Assembly: GCA_025403435.1 (NCBI GenBank)
Contig: CM046348.1
Coordinates: 29,468,148 to 29,532,147 of the forward strand
Length of the DNA stretch: 64,000 bases
Source: Artocarpus heterophyllus
Lineage: Eukaryota; Streptophyta; Magnoliopsida; Rosales; Moraceae
Direction of reading: 5' to 3'
In this document: in pieces, positions 47,495-59,787 of the stretch
Layout of the letters: the number at the start of each line of letters is the position of its first letter
Numbering within the stretch: position 1 is the stretch's first letter
Translations under genes and position numbers: made by a program
The notes under the pieces: generated by a model
What the model was told of the DNA's origin: nothing
The model's input: only the letters and a program-made list of their open reading frames with translations
Database searches by the model: none

Positions 47495-48137
47495 ATTTGG
47501 TTTATAGAAGTGGTTGCTTAATGTCTGCTCCACTTAGACTTCGGGTTCTACATGAGATTTTAAAGATGAGAAATATACAAAAAGGGCTAAAGAGATAGAC
47601 GAGTAGGTAATGAAAAGGTAATCCAAAGATTTAAACAAAATCTTGTGCGGATAAGAAAGTAAGATAAGGTGATTGATAGTTTACAGAAAATCTGATTCAC
47701 TTTTTGAAAAAGATTAGACTCTAATTGTATAACTTTTGACAATTGAGAACAATTTGACAGAAGACCCTCATGACACAACTGTAGACTTTTTGACAAATAT
47801 ACACCAAGTCTAGAAATTTAATATAAACGACAAATACTGTAGAACTTTTGAAATTTGAGACACAAATCTTGAAATATCTGGATAAGCTTTTCAAAATTCA
47901 AACATATTACTGTACCGTATGTAACGTGTCTGATAAGATAATATATTTTATTATATATATATTTAAGAAAATCATAAATTAAATAAGATATTAACACTTA
48001 CTGTATCAATCTAATAATCACAATTATTTCAAACATAAAAGCAAATATTCTGAGTAAAAGAAAAACACAAACTGTTGAACATCAGCTAAAACTGCTTCAA
48101 ATAAGTAAAGACTAAATAACCTTTATAGAGCGATGAC
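47495..48137. other. Spacer between the two cargo ORFs
   Basis: About 640 bp, AT-rich, with no recognisable coding sequence. The downstream ORF would need re-initiation, splicing or its own promoter; I saw no decisive signal. Confidence 0.6.
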
Positions 48138-48659
48138 TTATTCCCCATCCAGTTTTCTTATGGCTTGGCAAACAGGATCTAGAAATACCATATTCCTGAG
48201 GCGTTGTCTTTCTGTATAAAATTTAGGCCAGAGTTTAAAAATAGCTCCTTGAACATATCCACTAGGGTGACCGTGGAAAGGAGGATGGATGCTATCCAAG
48301 TTCTCCTTTGAAAGTCCATCCCTACAAAACCTTATTTTATCCTCTCTATTCGTAGACATATAACCAGGTGAAGTACATTTACCGTTACAATTTTGTCTTC
48401 CACATTTGTTACAAGCGATCACGATGGCACGAGCTCTTCTTTTTATTGCACTTCGACTGGTACCTGTTCCTGGTAAACCTACATCTTGACTAAAGTCACT
48501 CGGACGGATTTTCCCCTCTATCAACATTCTCACATCACAAGGGATACCAAAACGCATAAGAATCCACAACCGAGTAATTTTAGCCTTGTATTTCTTTCTG
48601 AGAATCTTTTGGGAGAGTGATGGGAAATACTTTCTCAGGTGTTGGTACTTTGGGTCCAT
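48138..48659 (-). CDS. Zinc-finger basic protein resembling betaflexivirus nucleic-acid-binding protein
   Basis: 173 codons from an ATG that follows a pyrimidine-rich leader. Residues 8-30 are Lys/Arg-rich. Residues 31-47 resemble the short hydrophobic segment before the basic domain in carlavirus proteins. GTSRSAIKRRARA (65-77) is an arginine-rich stretch, followed at once by a CX2CX4CX3C cysteine cluster (Cys 83, 86, 91, 95), then DKIRFCRDG (107-115). This order (GxSR, KRRAR, compact zinc finger, RLRF-like segment) is that of the viral NABP family of carlaviruses and vitiviruses, small RNA-binding proteins some of which suppress RNA silencing. The C-terminal 60 residues have no match I know. 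The alternative is a diverged Gag nucleocapsid, but the spacing is not CX2CX4HX4C. The family assignment was made by eye. Confidence 0.6.
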   Translation of the reverse strand: MDPKYQHLRKYFPSLSQKILRKKYKAKITRLWILMRFGIPCDVRMLIEGKIRPSDFSQDVGLPGTGTSRSAIKRRARAIVIACNKCGRQNCNGKCTSPGYMSTNREDKIRFCRDGLSKENLDSIHPPFHGHPSGYVQGAIFKLWPKFYTERQRLRNMVFLDPVCQAIRKLDGE

Positions 48660-50262
48660 GATGAGATGAAAGAAGAGTAAATAGAAAGGAAAAATTAAGA
48701 TAGTAAATTGCAGAATCCTAGAATTCCTTCTTCTTTTAGAGGAAAAGAAGAATTTCTAATGAAAAAGAAGAGGATTTGCGATTTAGAGAGAAAATAACAA
48801 ATTAAGAGAGAAAAAGTGAACTCGGAGAAATAAGCTCCTATGCACAGTAAACGTATATGTAAACAATGATTAAACCACTGTATATGACACGTATAGAGAC
48901 CACGTGGGAGAGACAGTGTGAATCAAACTGATTTAGGATTTGAACTAGGCCCAAATGTTCTAAGTTGAAAATGGTCAGGTTGTTTCGGGCCTTAACACAT
49001 TTGGAACGAGTTAAATAACAAACATAAAATTGAAAACCAATTTGTATAAATCTTAAACCCAATTCAAAGTCCACTATAGATAAGTTAAGTATGAACAACA
49101 AATCTAATTTAACGACAATCAAGGATCTTCCTGAATGGTATTTAAAATCATTTCATAACAACATAATCTTCAAGCAACTCAATTAATTTTGTTTTAATCA
49201 AAACCTTATTGAACAATGCATACACTCATATGTTATTGATAATACTCAACATCTATCAATGGATTCATCATCATTACTACCAAGGGTTTAGAATGTGACT
49301 AACCTTGAAATCAATACGATTTACGTCTTTCAACGTAGACCATATCAACGAACAAAGACACTTGATGTTACTACTTAAGAACATCTATAATCCCCACAAT
49401 TCTACTTATACAATATCTAATTTCCTCATATAACAAAACCGTAGGTAACCAAAAGATTCACATCTAAACATCTAAAACTTAAACATTTTATTGTAATTAT
49501 CCAAAATTATTATAAGTGCCTTAAGTATTATGATTTACTTAAGGAAACTCCTATTGATTATTTTTCTATTGCATCTATATATAAAGATTCACTGATACAC
49601 TTAAATACAATGTACGTAACAAAATATTCCAATTTTGAGATTCATGCATTCTAGACTTTACACAGTCTCAACAGACCAAAAGTCTAACATTTATCTCTCT
49701 CAAGATTCAATACCATGATTCCCAACTTATATCATATTCCTCAAATAAATAGAACTTTCAAGAAAAGTTATTGACACTTATGTGCTCCATCGAATCCACA
49801 CATAATCATTACTTAGGTTTGAATCAATTACGAAAAATTTGGCATATCTATGTCAAACTTTAAAATCAATAAATCCTTATATTTCTTATTGTTTTTCACA
49901 AGACAAAAGGCTTTTAAATCCTCGTATCTATACGAATTTCTCATCGTTTATACGAATTAGATATGCTTATAGATCCAAATATTATACGAATCTCTCATAA
50001 GCAATCTACTTATAAACTCATTCCATATAATTATCATTCCCTCATAACTATTAATACTTTCCTTCTATATAATTATTGTACTCATATAACTATTAATATT
50101 TTCATTCTATGGCCTTTCCATGTTACATCCTTCTAGACTGTATAAATCAATGTGAAGGTTCATTTTGATGATGACAATGAAAATTCAGCTTCAAAACCAT
50201 CTCAAAAATATATATATATTTTTTTAAAGTGGTGCTACACTCCTTAGGTTAACCGAACCTAG
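48660..50262 (-). other. Leader region of the LOG/NABP element
   Basis: About 1.6 kb between the PBS and the first cargo ORF. The 180 bp next to the ORF are CT-rich on the minus strand, like a plant 5' untranslated region. A minus ORF at 48838-49122 has no recognised motif. The rest is AT-rich and gag-free. Confidence 0.65.
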
Positions 50263-50274
50263 GCTCTGATACCA
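50263..50274 (-). other. Primer-binding site (initiator Met-tRNA)
   Basis: The minus strand reads TGGTATCAGAGC, a perfect 12-base complement, extended by CTAGGTTCG. It lies seven bases inside the 5' LTR edge. Confidence 0.97.
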
Positions 50275-50281
50275 AAAATTC

Positions 50282-52627
50282 TGTAACGCCCCTATATGGG
50301 GGTTAACAGTTTTTAATGAGATAAAATAAAAATAAATAATAAAAGTAAAACCTTAAAAATAAAATTTACCCGGGACTTAAATGAAAACTCCCAACTCAAA
50401 AATAAAAATATAAACGACAAATAAACCACAGTTTAATGTAGCACCTTAAATTTAATAATATAAATTGTTGTCATCATCATTTTAACCCTCAACACATTGT
50501 AATACAGTCACAGAAAGTAACAATTGATGCTTACATTATCATGAAGAACATTCTCAACAATTGAAGCAGTCCCAATGTAATATAGCTACATCACTTCCTC
50601 AACTATATTTCTCGTAGCCACCTCACACTTAGTGAGTCCTGAAAAGATAAAAATATAAGGGTATGAGCAACACTATGCTCAGTAGAGAAAGCCATTACTC
50701 ACCTTTAGGTTTTTATCATTACCACATTAAAACCTGCATGGTTAGTAGGTTACATCATATTCCAGATTATGAGGTTTATTATGATCACATCTTATGGATA
50801 CCGTAGTTAATCATTACCAAGTGTCATAATTACACATTTATACAAATATTACCAATCATCATTGTTCCTAGGTATCCATGTTAAATTGAGTATCACTCAA
50901 CTCATCAAAACCCAAATGGGCGCACTTGATCACCCTATAAACATTCCAAGGGTGTTCCGGTGAGGGGACATCAAGCCCCAAGTCCTCACCAAATCAATTC
51001 CTGTACAGTGTGTTCTGGGACTTTCAACCCAAGGAAGCGTCATCACCTTCCCCCTATTTTACCTTTTTGGGTATTCATGCCCAAGGGCGTAACCGCCGCC
51101 CTCTTCATGTCTCACAATTTCTCTATATTGAATCATTATTAATAGAGTTAGTTTTCCTAACCATGCTTCTCAATTTATAACATGTGTCAATTCATTATGT
51201 TCCTCGCCGTACAATACAAGACGAGTCCATGTCATAGTTTCATATGTGATACTCATATAATATCAGTTCAACATAGATATATATATATTGCGGCAAAACA
51301 ATCAATTTTAATTCTATAAAAACCTCACAAAAGATGAGTAATAGAATCCCTACCTTTCAAGCTTATCAACAATCTTTTAATCCTGGAATCAATTAACGTT
51401 AGCTCCATACTCCCTTGATCCTAAGGCGTGCATAAGGACAATTAAAACTAAAGCACAACATACAACTACATTCATAAATAAATCATGTGTAAACCTATCT
51501 TACTAGTATGCCATTAAAGCTTTTATATAAATCTCTTTTGAATACCACAGTAAACAATTTTTGTCTTTAACACAATATAAAATGTGAACAAGTAATCTAT
51601 ATGTTTTAGTCCCTAATAAGATTCATCAATCACTTAGGATAATATTGGAAAGGTTGCAAGACATTAAAGAATTAGGTGGTGAGCAAAGATGGGTTCTTGG
51701 TTCAGGTTAGCAGCTGGTATACCATAACAAACTGGCAGATTTACTAGTTTCCAATACAAAAATTGAATAATTCTTAGAAAATAAAATACAACTCTGATTT
51801 AGGTTTATGATAGCTCGTTAGAAAGCCTAGGATGCTACTTTTCAAATATGCAAACCAATTCATAAAATTCATTTTAATTTAATCTTAGAATTTCAAGAAA
51901 TAGCCACTGCCCATAGAGGTATTATAAAGTTTAACAATATAAATTTTCTGTCTAGAGCATATACACTTAGACTTCATACATATGCTCCAAAATAGCAACA
52001 AACATATACTTAGGTTTAAGAACGCAAATTTGAATAATCCTTTAGTATAAAAGAAAATTTATAAATGAAACACTAAATTTGTTCATAAGATTCTAACCTC
52101 GGATTATGGTTAGTTGGAAGCTTGAAATGGCTTCAAAACAGGTTCCTTTACTTCGGTATGACTGAAATTCTTGCTCAAATGGAGGTGATGGTGGCTGATT
52201 TTTATGGCTGCCTTGAAGAAGTTCTCTAAGTATTTTGCTTCAGCAAAGAAATAAGAAGAAGAGTGTGGGAACCGTGGAAGAGAAAGGAAGAAAAGATGAA
52301 GTCTTTGAAGAGAAGTGATAGAAACAATTATAGAGGAGACATGTTGAAGCATGTCACGGAGGAAATAAAGAAAATGAGGGTCAAGAGTAGTTGGAAAAGA
52401 TATCCTTATGTCTCATCTAAAGACTTTAACACACATAATGCCAATATGACATTTTTGAGATTTATTAGAAGTTCTAAGGCTTTTTAGTAATCATACTAAA
52501 TAAATATAAGAGAATTTTAAAAAATTTAAAAATAGATAAAAATAAATTTAAATGAAGCAATTTTTTTTATACATTAAAAATTAATTTAATTACCTCAATA
52601 CCCGTTAGGAGAATAACGGGTGTCACA
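50282..52627 (-). repeat. 5' LTR of the LOG/NABP element
   Basis: 2,346 bp, nearly identical to 43545-45888. It ends at 52627, followed by the GTATT duplication. Confidence 0.98.
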
Positions 52628-52632
52628 GTATT

Positions 52633-53755
52633 ACACACCATTGGCAATGCTAAATATCAATGCGGGGGCATCATATAAGGAAAAAAAATAAAATAAAATA
52701 AATATGTATATATATGTGTAAGGAAAGGAACCTGAGAAACCATAGATAATCCTTTTGCAAGGGAAATCCCATAAAAAAGGGACAACAAATGAAGGAAAAG
52801 AAGTGAAATGTAAACAAAGCAAAAGAAAGCTGGACATAGCATCAGAATCAAAGCAGACGTTGTCACTTGAATTTGGTACATTATTCAAATTTAAGTTGTT
52901 GCTCGAGCACGCAACAACCCATAAAAGTTACATCACCACCTCGGTCCGAAGAACAAAGGATCAAGGATCCAACAAAATAAATATGGAATCACCTTTTCTC
53001 CTTTGAATTTTTTTAACTTTCTCATTCAGAGTTCGTCAGAAACATCAATCCCCAAAAGAAAATATAGATGAGTTAGAAAAAGGACAGTTACGCCTCCTGC
53101 AGACTAATAAGCACATAAAATGACATAACCTGACCATCGCCGAGTGGAAATGAAAGGGTGGCGGAAAGAGCCAAAAAGGTTAGCTCATTCTAACAGATAC
53201 ATCACTGTAACATCTCCCCAAACTAATAATGAATGTCGAAGATGACCAAGAACAAAAGGAGTTCTGAAGGATCTCCCCAAACAAATAATCAATGCCGAAG
53301 ATGACCAAGAACAAAAGGAGCTTTGAAGGTTCCGTAAAAACTACCCTGTACAAACACCATCTCCCCTATGCTTCCAGTTTTTGCTGGAGTTCAACACAGA
53401 GCATCAAAATAAAGCTCCCCAGAAGAACCTAACTTCCAGTTCTCAAACTCCCCATCAGGTATTTCCATCATAATACACATTTATCCATCCCTATAAATTC
53501 ATTAAAACGAGAATTAAAGTTTCTTTTTTTTTTTTTTTTTTGAGCAGAGTATTAATAATAACAATAAAAAAAGAGCTTAAACAGATAAAAGGTCGAAGTC
53601 TTGAAATCGGAGCACGCCATTGCCCCCACGCCCACAATGCAACGGCATTCTGCCCTTGGCATATTCACATTGTGAAAGCAATGAAGATGTGCAGAGACAT
53701 GTGTTGCCCTTGACAGTATGTTGACGTCTAAAATTACATGCAGTTTTCTGTCCTG
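52633..53755 (-). other. 3' flank / untranslated region of the PAT1 gene
   Basis: No coding region seen. The part nearest the stop codon probably holds the 3' untranslated region. The LOG/NABP element sits about 1.1 kb past the stop. A T-tract lies at 53523-53540. Confidence 0.55.
53212..53329. repeat. 59-bp tandem duplication
   Basis: Two adjacent 59-bp copies (53212-53270 and 53271-53329) begin ATCTCCCCAAAC and share GAAGATGACCAAGAACAAAA; a handful of differences. Likely within the PAT1 3' untranslated region. Confidence 0.92.
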
Positions 53756-55827
53756 TTAACCCCTTACTGATTCGGAGTTCAATTGGCCACCGCTACTTCC
53801 ACGGGTGTTGATTCCAGATATGGGCATTGATCGCTGTGCAAAATCCGATAAAAGCTTTCGCTGATGCTCATCTGTGTGAGGAAGACTGGCTCGTAGAAGT
53901 TCCACAGGCATTTCACGGTGTATAGCTTTTGCTGCCTCTGGACCAATAACCTCGTTGGTTGGCTGAGTCTGCGCATATATTGATTGCACTATGGTTTCAT
54001 ATTTACTGAGGCAATACTTGGTAAGAAGGCCAAAAAACTCATCAAATGAAGCCTGCCAGAGAGCACGATTAGGCATGCTACACTTCCCAGCAGCATGTGG
54101 ATCAGTCAAAAGTTCAGTTGCCCTTTCCAGAAGAGACTTCAAAATGACTGTTGCCCCATCCCCAGCAGGGCTTCCAAGGGGACGGAGTGGTGGCTGCTCA
54201 GTGGAACAAACAACAGCAACAAGACAAGCACTTAGTGCCCGAAGATCCATTCCATTCACGCATGCAGAGACCGTCTTTGCAAGATTAGCAGTTGCCTCAA
54301 CGGCTCCTTGATCAGATGGAAGGCCACCAAACAAAAACCTCAGATGGCGAAAAATAGCCATACAAACAATTCGGACAAGCTCACTACCAGGGAAAAGGAG
54401 TTGAAGGAACCTAGAAAGGAGCTTTCGGCCCTTAGCAATAGAGACTAAACGCAGGAACACAAGATCATCCTTTGGTCCCAGCCCAACTGCATGACTGTTT
54501 TTTCCAAGTGGGTCAACAAGCTGAATTGATGCTGCCAACCCTTCTAGCAGCATTTGCCGTCTTCGCCTAAGCTGTATGCCTCCATCTTGGGACTGGCCAT
54601 ATTGTAGAAGCCGATCAATATCATCGATATCAAGAAGAAGACAAAGGCCATCTTCGATGGTTATTCTAGCAGCGAGCATAGGTTCTTGTTCCAAAGGTCT
54701 CTCAGAAACCTGCTCAGAACTGCCGTCACCAGAACCAGTGGATGGAGGATCAACTTCAAGAAGGGGGCGAGGCCTACGTATAGAAGAGAGAGGCAATCTC
54801 CCAAGAGCATCAACAGAAAGATGAGAATGCTGTTCTATACTATTGCGACCACGAGACGAATGCTCCCTCGAATGAGATGGGCAGAAAGGGTGCTTTAACC
54901 TTGATCCAGAGGCTTTTTTGGCAACACTTGCCTGGTGATAGTAATCATCTATATATGGATCATTGCTGTGTGTCGCAGCATGCTGCATCTTAAGAATACC
55001 CTCTATCTCCTCGGATGTCATGTGCTTTGATCTGAACTGCAACCTTCCACTATCACTTTTCTGACTACTGGTATCAGAGCCCTGTTGAGAAAAACGATTT
55101 TGCTTGCTTCTGTGTTTTGGTCTTTGCTCTCTTATGTCAGACAATCCAAGCATTGCTCTGTGAGAAGAAGATGGATGAGTAGTATAGAGCTGGGACTGCA
55201 ATGCTGCAAAATGTGCCAAGGAAGGTTGAACTGAAGGGTGCAGTCTCTGCTGTGGTGACAGCAGTTGTTGGGACAAAAGCCCATTTTGATGTGAGAGCTG
55301 TTGTTGAAATATATTGTTTAGAAGACTAGAGTGATCCCCGTGCAATATTCCAGCATGGCTGACCCAATGATTTTGGGGCCTGCCATTAAAAGAAGGGCCA
55401 AGATTGGTGAACTGAGATATGTTCCCTCCATAATGCAAACCATGAGGCAAACCAGCCAAATGGAGATTAGCGTTAGTTAAATGGGAGAGGTTTGGTGCAG
55501 AGAAGGGCGCCTGGGATCCACCAGAATAAGACGATTGATTCACGTGGTGTGGTGAAGCCTGCTGGGACCTGCTTCCAGGGGGTGGGAAAGATGTATAGAC
55601 TGATTTGGGCACCATAATTGGTTCACTGGAGAAGTGCTGCTGCACAGGTTGCTGCGGATATGAGGATGTCCTGTACAAAGAAGATTTTGAATCTCCAAAA
55701 TGACCAGAAGAAAATTGTGGCTGTGATGACCATCTCTTCCCTTCCTGAGCACTTTCTGTATCAAACATATGCTGATCCAACCAGTTGGAGAAGTCGGCAT
55801 CTTGCACCCACTCAGCAGCAGACGAAC
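53756..55827 (-). CDS. PAT1: PAT1-like mRNA decay factor, last exon
   Basis: The main exon holds about 690 codons to the TAA at 53756-53758. It joins upstream exons at a TTCAG|GTTCG acceptor at 55828, in phase with the 62117 donor. Near its start is [20 protein letters not shown], which is specific to plant PAT1 proteins. A long Gln/Ser/Pro/His-rich region follows, then [22 protein letters not shown], then a helical C-terminal PAT1 domain ([61 protein letters not shown]). PAT1 bridges deadenylated mRNA, the LSM1-7 ring and the decapping enzyme DCP2 in P-bodies; in Arabidopsis its loss triggers NLR-dependent autoimmunity. No disabling change is seen. Confidence 0.96.
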
Positions 55828-56478
55828 CTGAAGCATACTCACAATTAGATAAGGCGTGAAGGAAACAAAACAAAATGGCTGCGACATGGTTTATTAATTA
55901 ATTATTCCATCTCACGGCAATGACTAGGTAAACTAGAACAGATGCGTTATGTGCATTGTGACTAGGTAACATAGAAATAACAAATTAACACAAAAATATA
56001 AACTGAAAATTCCATTGCAATGGAATAAGAGATAACTAATACCAGCAGCACAATCAATGACCATTAATTAAAGAACATACGTAATTATGCTTACTAGCAT
56101 TAACTTGCTATCAAAACTAGATCCCCAAAGGGGGAAAAAATAAAATAAAATAAAAAAGAGTGAAAGTTAAACTGCTATAGCCTGTAATTATAAGAACACA
56201 AGTAACCCTACTTTATACCAAGGAAATATAAAAAGCTATGTAACTGCACCTAGAGAATATGGATTGCCATTTGCCGTGTCCAATTCGGTTTACAGTTAAT
56301 AAATTCAAAGGAGGAAAACCCAAAGCAGAAATTGCTTATAACAAAACGAAAGGCTCTCAGATTATTGTGGGTTTTTTTTTTTTGGGTTAAAAAAAGGACT
56401 ACATGGCATCAGCATAGATCACTAGTCACTCAATTTTGTTTTCCTTTTCAATTAACAATCCATAGAACAGGAGGCAGC

Positions 56479-56733
56479 TGTCGAGAATAGGGATTATTTA
56501 GGCAAGGTTTGAGCTGTAAATCATGTAAATATGGTAAATAGGTATCAGCTAGTTGTCAAGTTTATTTTAGGAAGTTTTTATTTTAGGTTGATTTCGTTTC
56601 CTCTTTGCTGATATTCTTTCTCTCTAAATCAGTAATTCTATTCCTGATATTGAGCTGTAATTATGCTGTAAATTACTATAAAGGCAATCTCAATAGAAGA
56701 AAAAATTATTCCCTCAATTTGTCTCTTTCAAGT
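56479..56733 (+). repeat. 5' LTR of the intronic Copia element
   Basis: 255 bp, pairs with 61286-61540. If the canonical TG...CA rule is used instead, it would end at 56730. Confidence 0.93.
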
Positions 56734-56745
56734 TGGCATCAGAGC
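56734..56745 (+). other. Primer-binding site
   Basis: TGGCATCAGAGC, one base off the initiator Met-tRNA complement, directly after the LTR. Confidence 0.92.
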
Positions 56746-56800
56746 CGACCCTTTCCTGCCCAAAATTTTTTTCTCTGCGTCTTTACCCTAAGCCAGAACC

Positions 56801-58708
56801 ATGTCAGAATATTTTAGCGAATCCACCACCATTCCTCAGTCCTCCTCACAACCCACAGTGACCAGAGATCTGCCAAAAACAACCTCTGATTCACACCCTG
56901 TCCAAATAACCACCATCAAGCTGAACGGCGACAACTTCTTGCGATGGTCTCAGTCGGTGAGAATGTATATCCGGGGCCGAGGAAAGATGGGATATTTAAC
57001 GGGTGACAAGAAAGCTCCGTTGGAAGATGACCCAACGTATGATACATGGGATGTCGAAAATTCCATGGTAATGACGTGGCTGGTAAACTCCATGGAAGAG
57101 GAGATTGGCGCAAATTATATGTGTTTTCCTACGGCGTATGAGTTATGGGAAAATATAAATCAGATGTATTCTGATTTAGGGAATCAGTCCCAAATTTTTG
57201 AGTTGACTCTCAAACTTGGTGAATTGCGGCAAGGAGAAGAAACGGTCACCAAGTATTTCAACTCCTTGAAGAGACTCTGGCAGGACCTTGATCTCTTTGA
57301 TGCTTATGAGTGTAAGAATGCTAAAGATGGACATCACCACAAGAAAACAGTGGAAGATAGTCGTATCTTCAAGTTCTTGGCTGGCCTCAATGTTGAGTTC
57401 GACGAGGTGAGGGGGAGAATTATCGGTAGGAGGCCGCTGCCGTCCCTTGGCAAAGTCTTCTCTGAAGTTAGGAGGGAGGAGAGCCGGAGGAATGTTATGC
57501 TCGGCAAGAAGGGACCTGCTGCTACCGTTGAAGGTTCTGCCCTTGCTTCTACAGGCCTAAACGTGCGTAGAGGTGCTGCCAACCTACGTAAACCAGAGGA
57601 GAAACCAAGTGTGTGGTGCGACTATTGCAACAAGCCGCGTCACACTCGAGAAACCTGCTGGAAGATTCATGGCAAACCCGCCAACTTCAAGGGCAGAACA
57701 GCGCAGAAAACTGGCCGTGACTTTCCCACTGCAAATGAGGCCGAGACTACTGCCAGCACCATCACCAAAGAGCAGCTAGAGCAGCTTCTAGCACTGTTAA
57801 AATCTAATCCATCGTCTAGTACTCCTAGTGTCTCCGTGGCACATACAGGTAACGTAATAAATGCCTTTTCTTGTGGTTTCGGAATTTCTGCTCCATGGAT
57901 AATTGATTCTGGAGCGTCTGATCATATGACCAACTCCTTGAACTTGTTGAAACTATACTCACCTTGTCCTGAAAATAGAAAAGTTAGGATTGCAGATGGA
58001 AGTTTTTCACCTATTGCCGGAAAAGGTTTGGTCCAAATTTCTGAAAAAATAGACCTTAAGTCTGTTCTCTATGTACCTAAACTTACCTGCAACCTTTTGT
58101 CAGTTAGCAAATTATCCAAAGACTCTAACTGTCGTGTAGTTTTTTGTGACTCTCATTGTATTTTTCAGGACCGGAGCTCGGGGAAGACGATTGGCAGTGC
58201 TAGAATGGTTAATGGTCTTTACTATTTTGAGAATATTTTACCTAGTAATAAAATTGTTCAAGGGCTTAGTAGTATTAGTTCCCTTTCTGTTCGTGATCAA
58301 ATAATGGTCTGGCATTGCCATTTAGGCCACCCCAGTTTTTCATATATGAAACATTTGTTTCCGGATTTGTTTAAAAAAATGAATCCCTTAGATTTTCAAT
58401 GTGAATGCTGTGTTCTTGCAAAAAGTCACCGTAGAACATATATTCCTAGACCTTATCTTGAATCAAAACCTTTTTACTTATTTCACAGCGACGTGTGGGG
58501 ACCCTCAAAGGTAACTACATCATCTGGAAAAAGATGGTTTGTAACTTTTACAGATGACCATACTCGACTTTGTTGGGTATTTTTGATGAGAGAAAAAACT
58601 GAGGTTGAAAAAATTTTTAAAGAATTTTACAATTTGATTGAAAACCAGTTTCAAACAAAAATAAACATTTTGAGAACCGACAATGGAACAGAGTATTTCA
58701 ATCAATAA
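56801..58708 (+). pseudogene. Copia gag-protease-integrase (5' part of the polyprotein)
   Basis: 635 codons from an ATG 68 bp after the PBS. Residues 38-230 are UBN2-type gag (KLNGDNFLRWSQSVRMYI; LGELRQGEETVTKYFNSLKRLW). Residues 273-286 are a CX2CX4HX4C zinc knuckle. IIDSGASDHMT, with the catalytic Asp at 369, is the aspartic protease. YVPKLTCNLLSVSKL and VWHCHLGHPS lead to the integrase zinc-binding region, and the core begins with SDVWGPSK ... TFTDDHTR and ends at NGTEYFNQ. The TAA that follows truncates the product in the integrase core. Confidence 0.95.
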
Positions 58709-58720
58709 GTAGAAACCTTT

Positions 58721-59785
58721 TTGAAAGAAAAGGGCGTGTTACATCAATCAACCTGCCCCGATACTCCAGAACAAAATGGGGTATCGGAAAGGAAAAATAA
58801 GCACTTGCTTGAAGTTGCTAGGGCCATAATGTTTTACATGAATGTTCCAAAATACTTGTGGGGAGATGCAATTTTAACTGCAGCATATTTAATTAATAGG
58901 ATGCCTACACAAGTTTTAAAACACATCACTCCGCTGGGTTGTTTAAAAAAAATTTTTCCGGAATCTCGAATCAATTCGGATTTACCACTAAAAATATTTG
59001 GCTGCACCGCACATGTTCACATACCTAAGAAATCCCGGTCGAAATTAGATCCTAGGGCAGAAAAATGTGTTTTTTTAGGATATGCTGCAAATCGCAAAGG
59101 CTACAAATTTTTTAATCCTCTCACGAAACGTTTTTTCATAACAATGGATGCCACTTTCATGGAAACAAAACCATATTTTACCAAAAATTTAATTCAGGGG
59201 GAGAATCTAAGGGAACCAAATTTTTGGGAAATATCCGAACCTCTTCCGAATTTGGTTATTGACCAACCTCTTGATTTTCAAAATGAAAAAAGTGGGGAGT
59301 CTGAATCCACAATTGTCGACCGTGAAATTGGTCTGTCGGAAAAGGAAATACTACGAATGGAGAAGAACCGAAATATCCTTGAACCTGTGGTTTATTCTAG
59401 GAGAAATGTCCTCGGAAGAAGCGGAGATGAATTAATCATTCCAGCACAAGCTTCATTGGAAGCCCCGGGCAAAGGAACTATGGATACTCCAGGTACCTCT
59501 TTTTTCCCTAACTCACAGAAAAACATTCCTTTACCTGTTATTTCTGAGCCTTCCAGTGTCAGTCTCGAGAGTCCAACCCCAATTGTCCCACAAGAAAATG
59601 ATCTTGACCTTGACCTTCCCATTGCCTTTCGAAAAGGTACTCGAACCTGCACCAAATACCCCATTGCCAGATATATAACCTATGATCATTTATCCGAAAC
59701 ACACAAGGCATTTACTACTAATATTTCAAAACATGTTGTGCCTAGAACATTCAGGAAGCCCTGGAGGACAAGGATTGGAGATTAG
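58721..59785 (+). pseudogene. Copia integrase, C-terminal part
   Basis: It continues the integrase core in the frame of the upstream piece: PEQNGVSERKNKHLLE (with the core Glu), VARAIMFYM, YLWGDAILTAAYLINRMP, and the plant Copia GKG-type region FGCTAHVHIP ... KCVFLGYAANRKGYKFFNP. Linker sequence follows. A frame change near 59745 leads to a stop at 59783-59785. Confidence 0.94.
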
Positions 59786-59787
59786 CA

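Larger units (their letters stand above)
43545..52627 (-). mobile_element. Intact non-autonomous LTR retrotransposon carrying LOG-like and viral-NABP-like ORFs
   Basis: This 9,083-bp element is bounded by perfect GTATT duplications (43540-43544 and 52628-52632) and has two nearly identical LTRs. On the minus strand the order is 5' LTR (50282-52627), PBS, a leader of about 1.6 kb, a 173-codon zinc-finger ORF, a LOG-like ORF, polypurine tract, 3' LTR (43545-45888). No gag, protease, RT, RNase H or integrase is recognisable in the 4,393-bp interior, so it must borrow replication proteins from another element. It resembles a LARD (large non-autonomous LTR element). The hairpin in its LTRs is shared with the Gypsy LTRs in this window, which suggests a Gypsy helper. 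Both ORFs are intact and in the sense orientation, as expected if they are part of the element's transcript. Confidence 0.97.

Noticed and set aside
47495..47533. Thirteen extra N-terminal codons on the LOG-like ORF
   Set aside because: They start at a GTG directly after a TAA. Plant nuclear genes use ATG, and the ATG at 47494 gives the family's normal length.
54576..54824. Plus-strand ORFs opposite the PAT1 exon (also 53991-54311)
   Set aside because: Antisense shadows of a well-supported coding exon.
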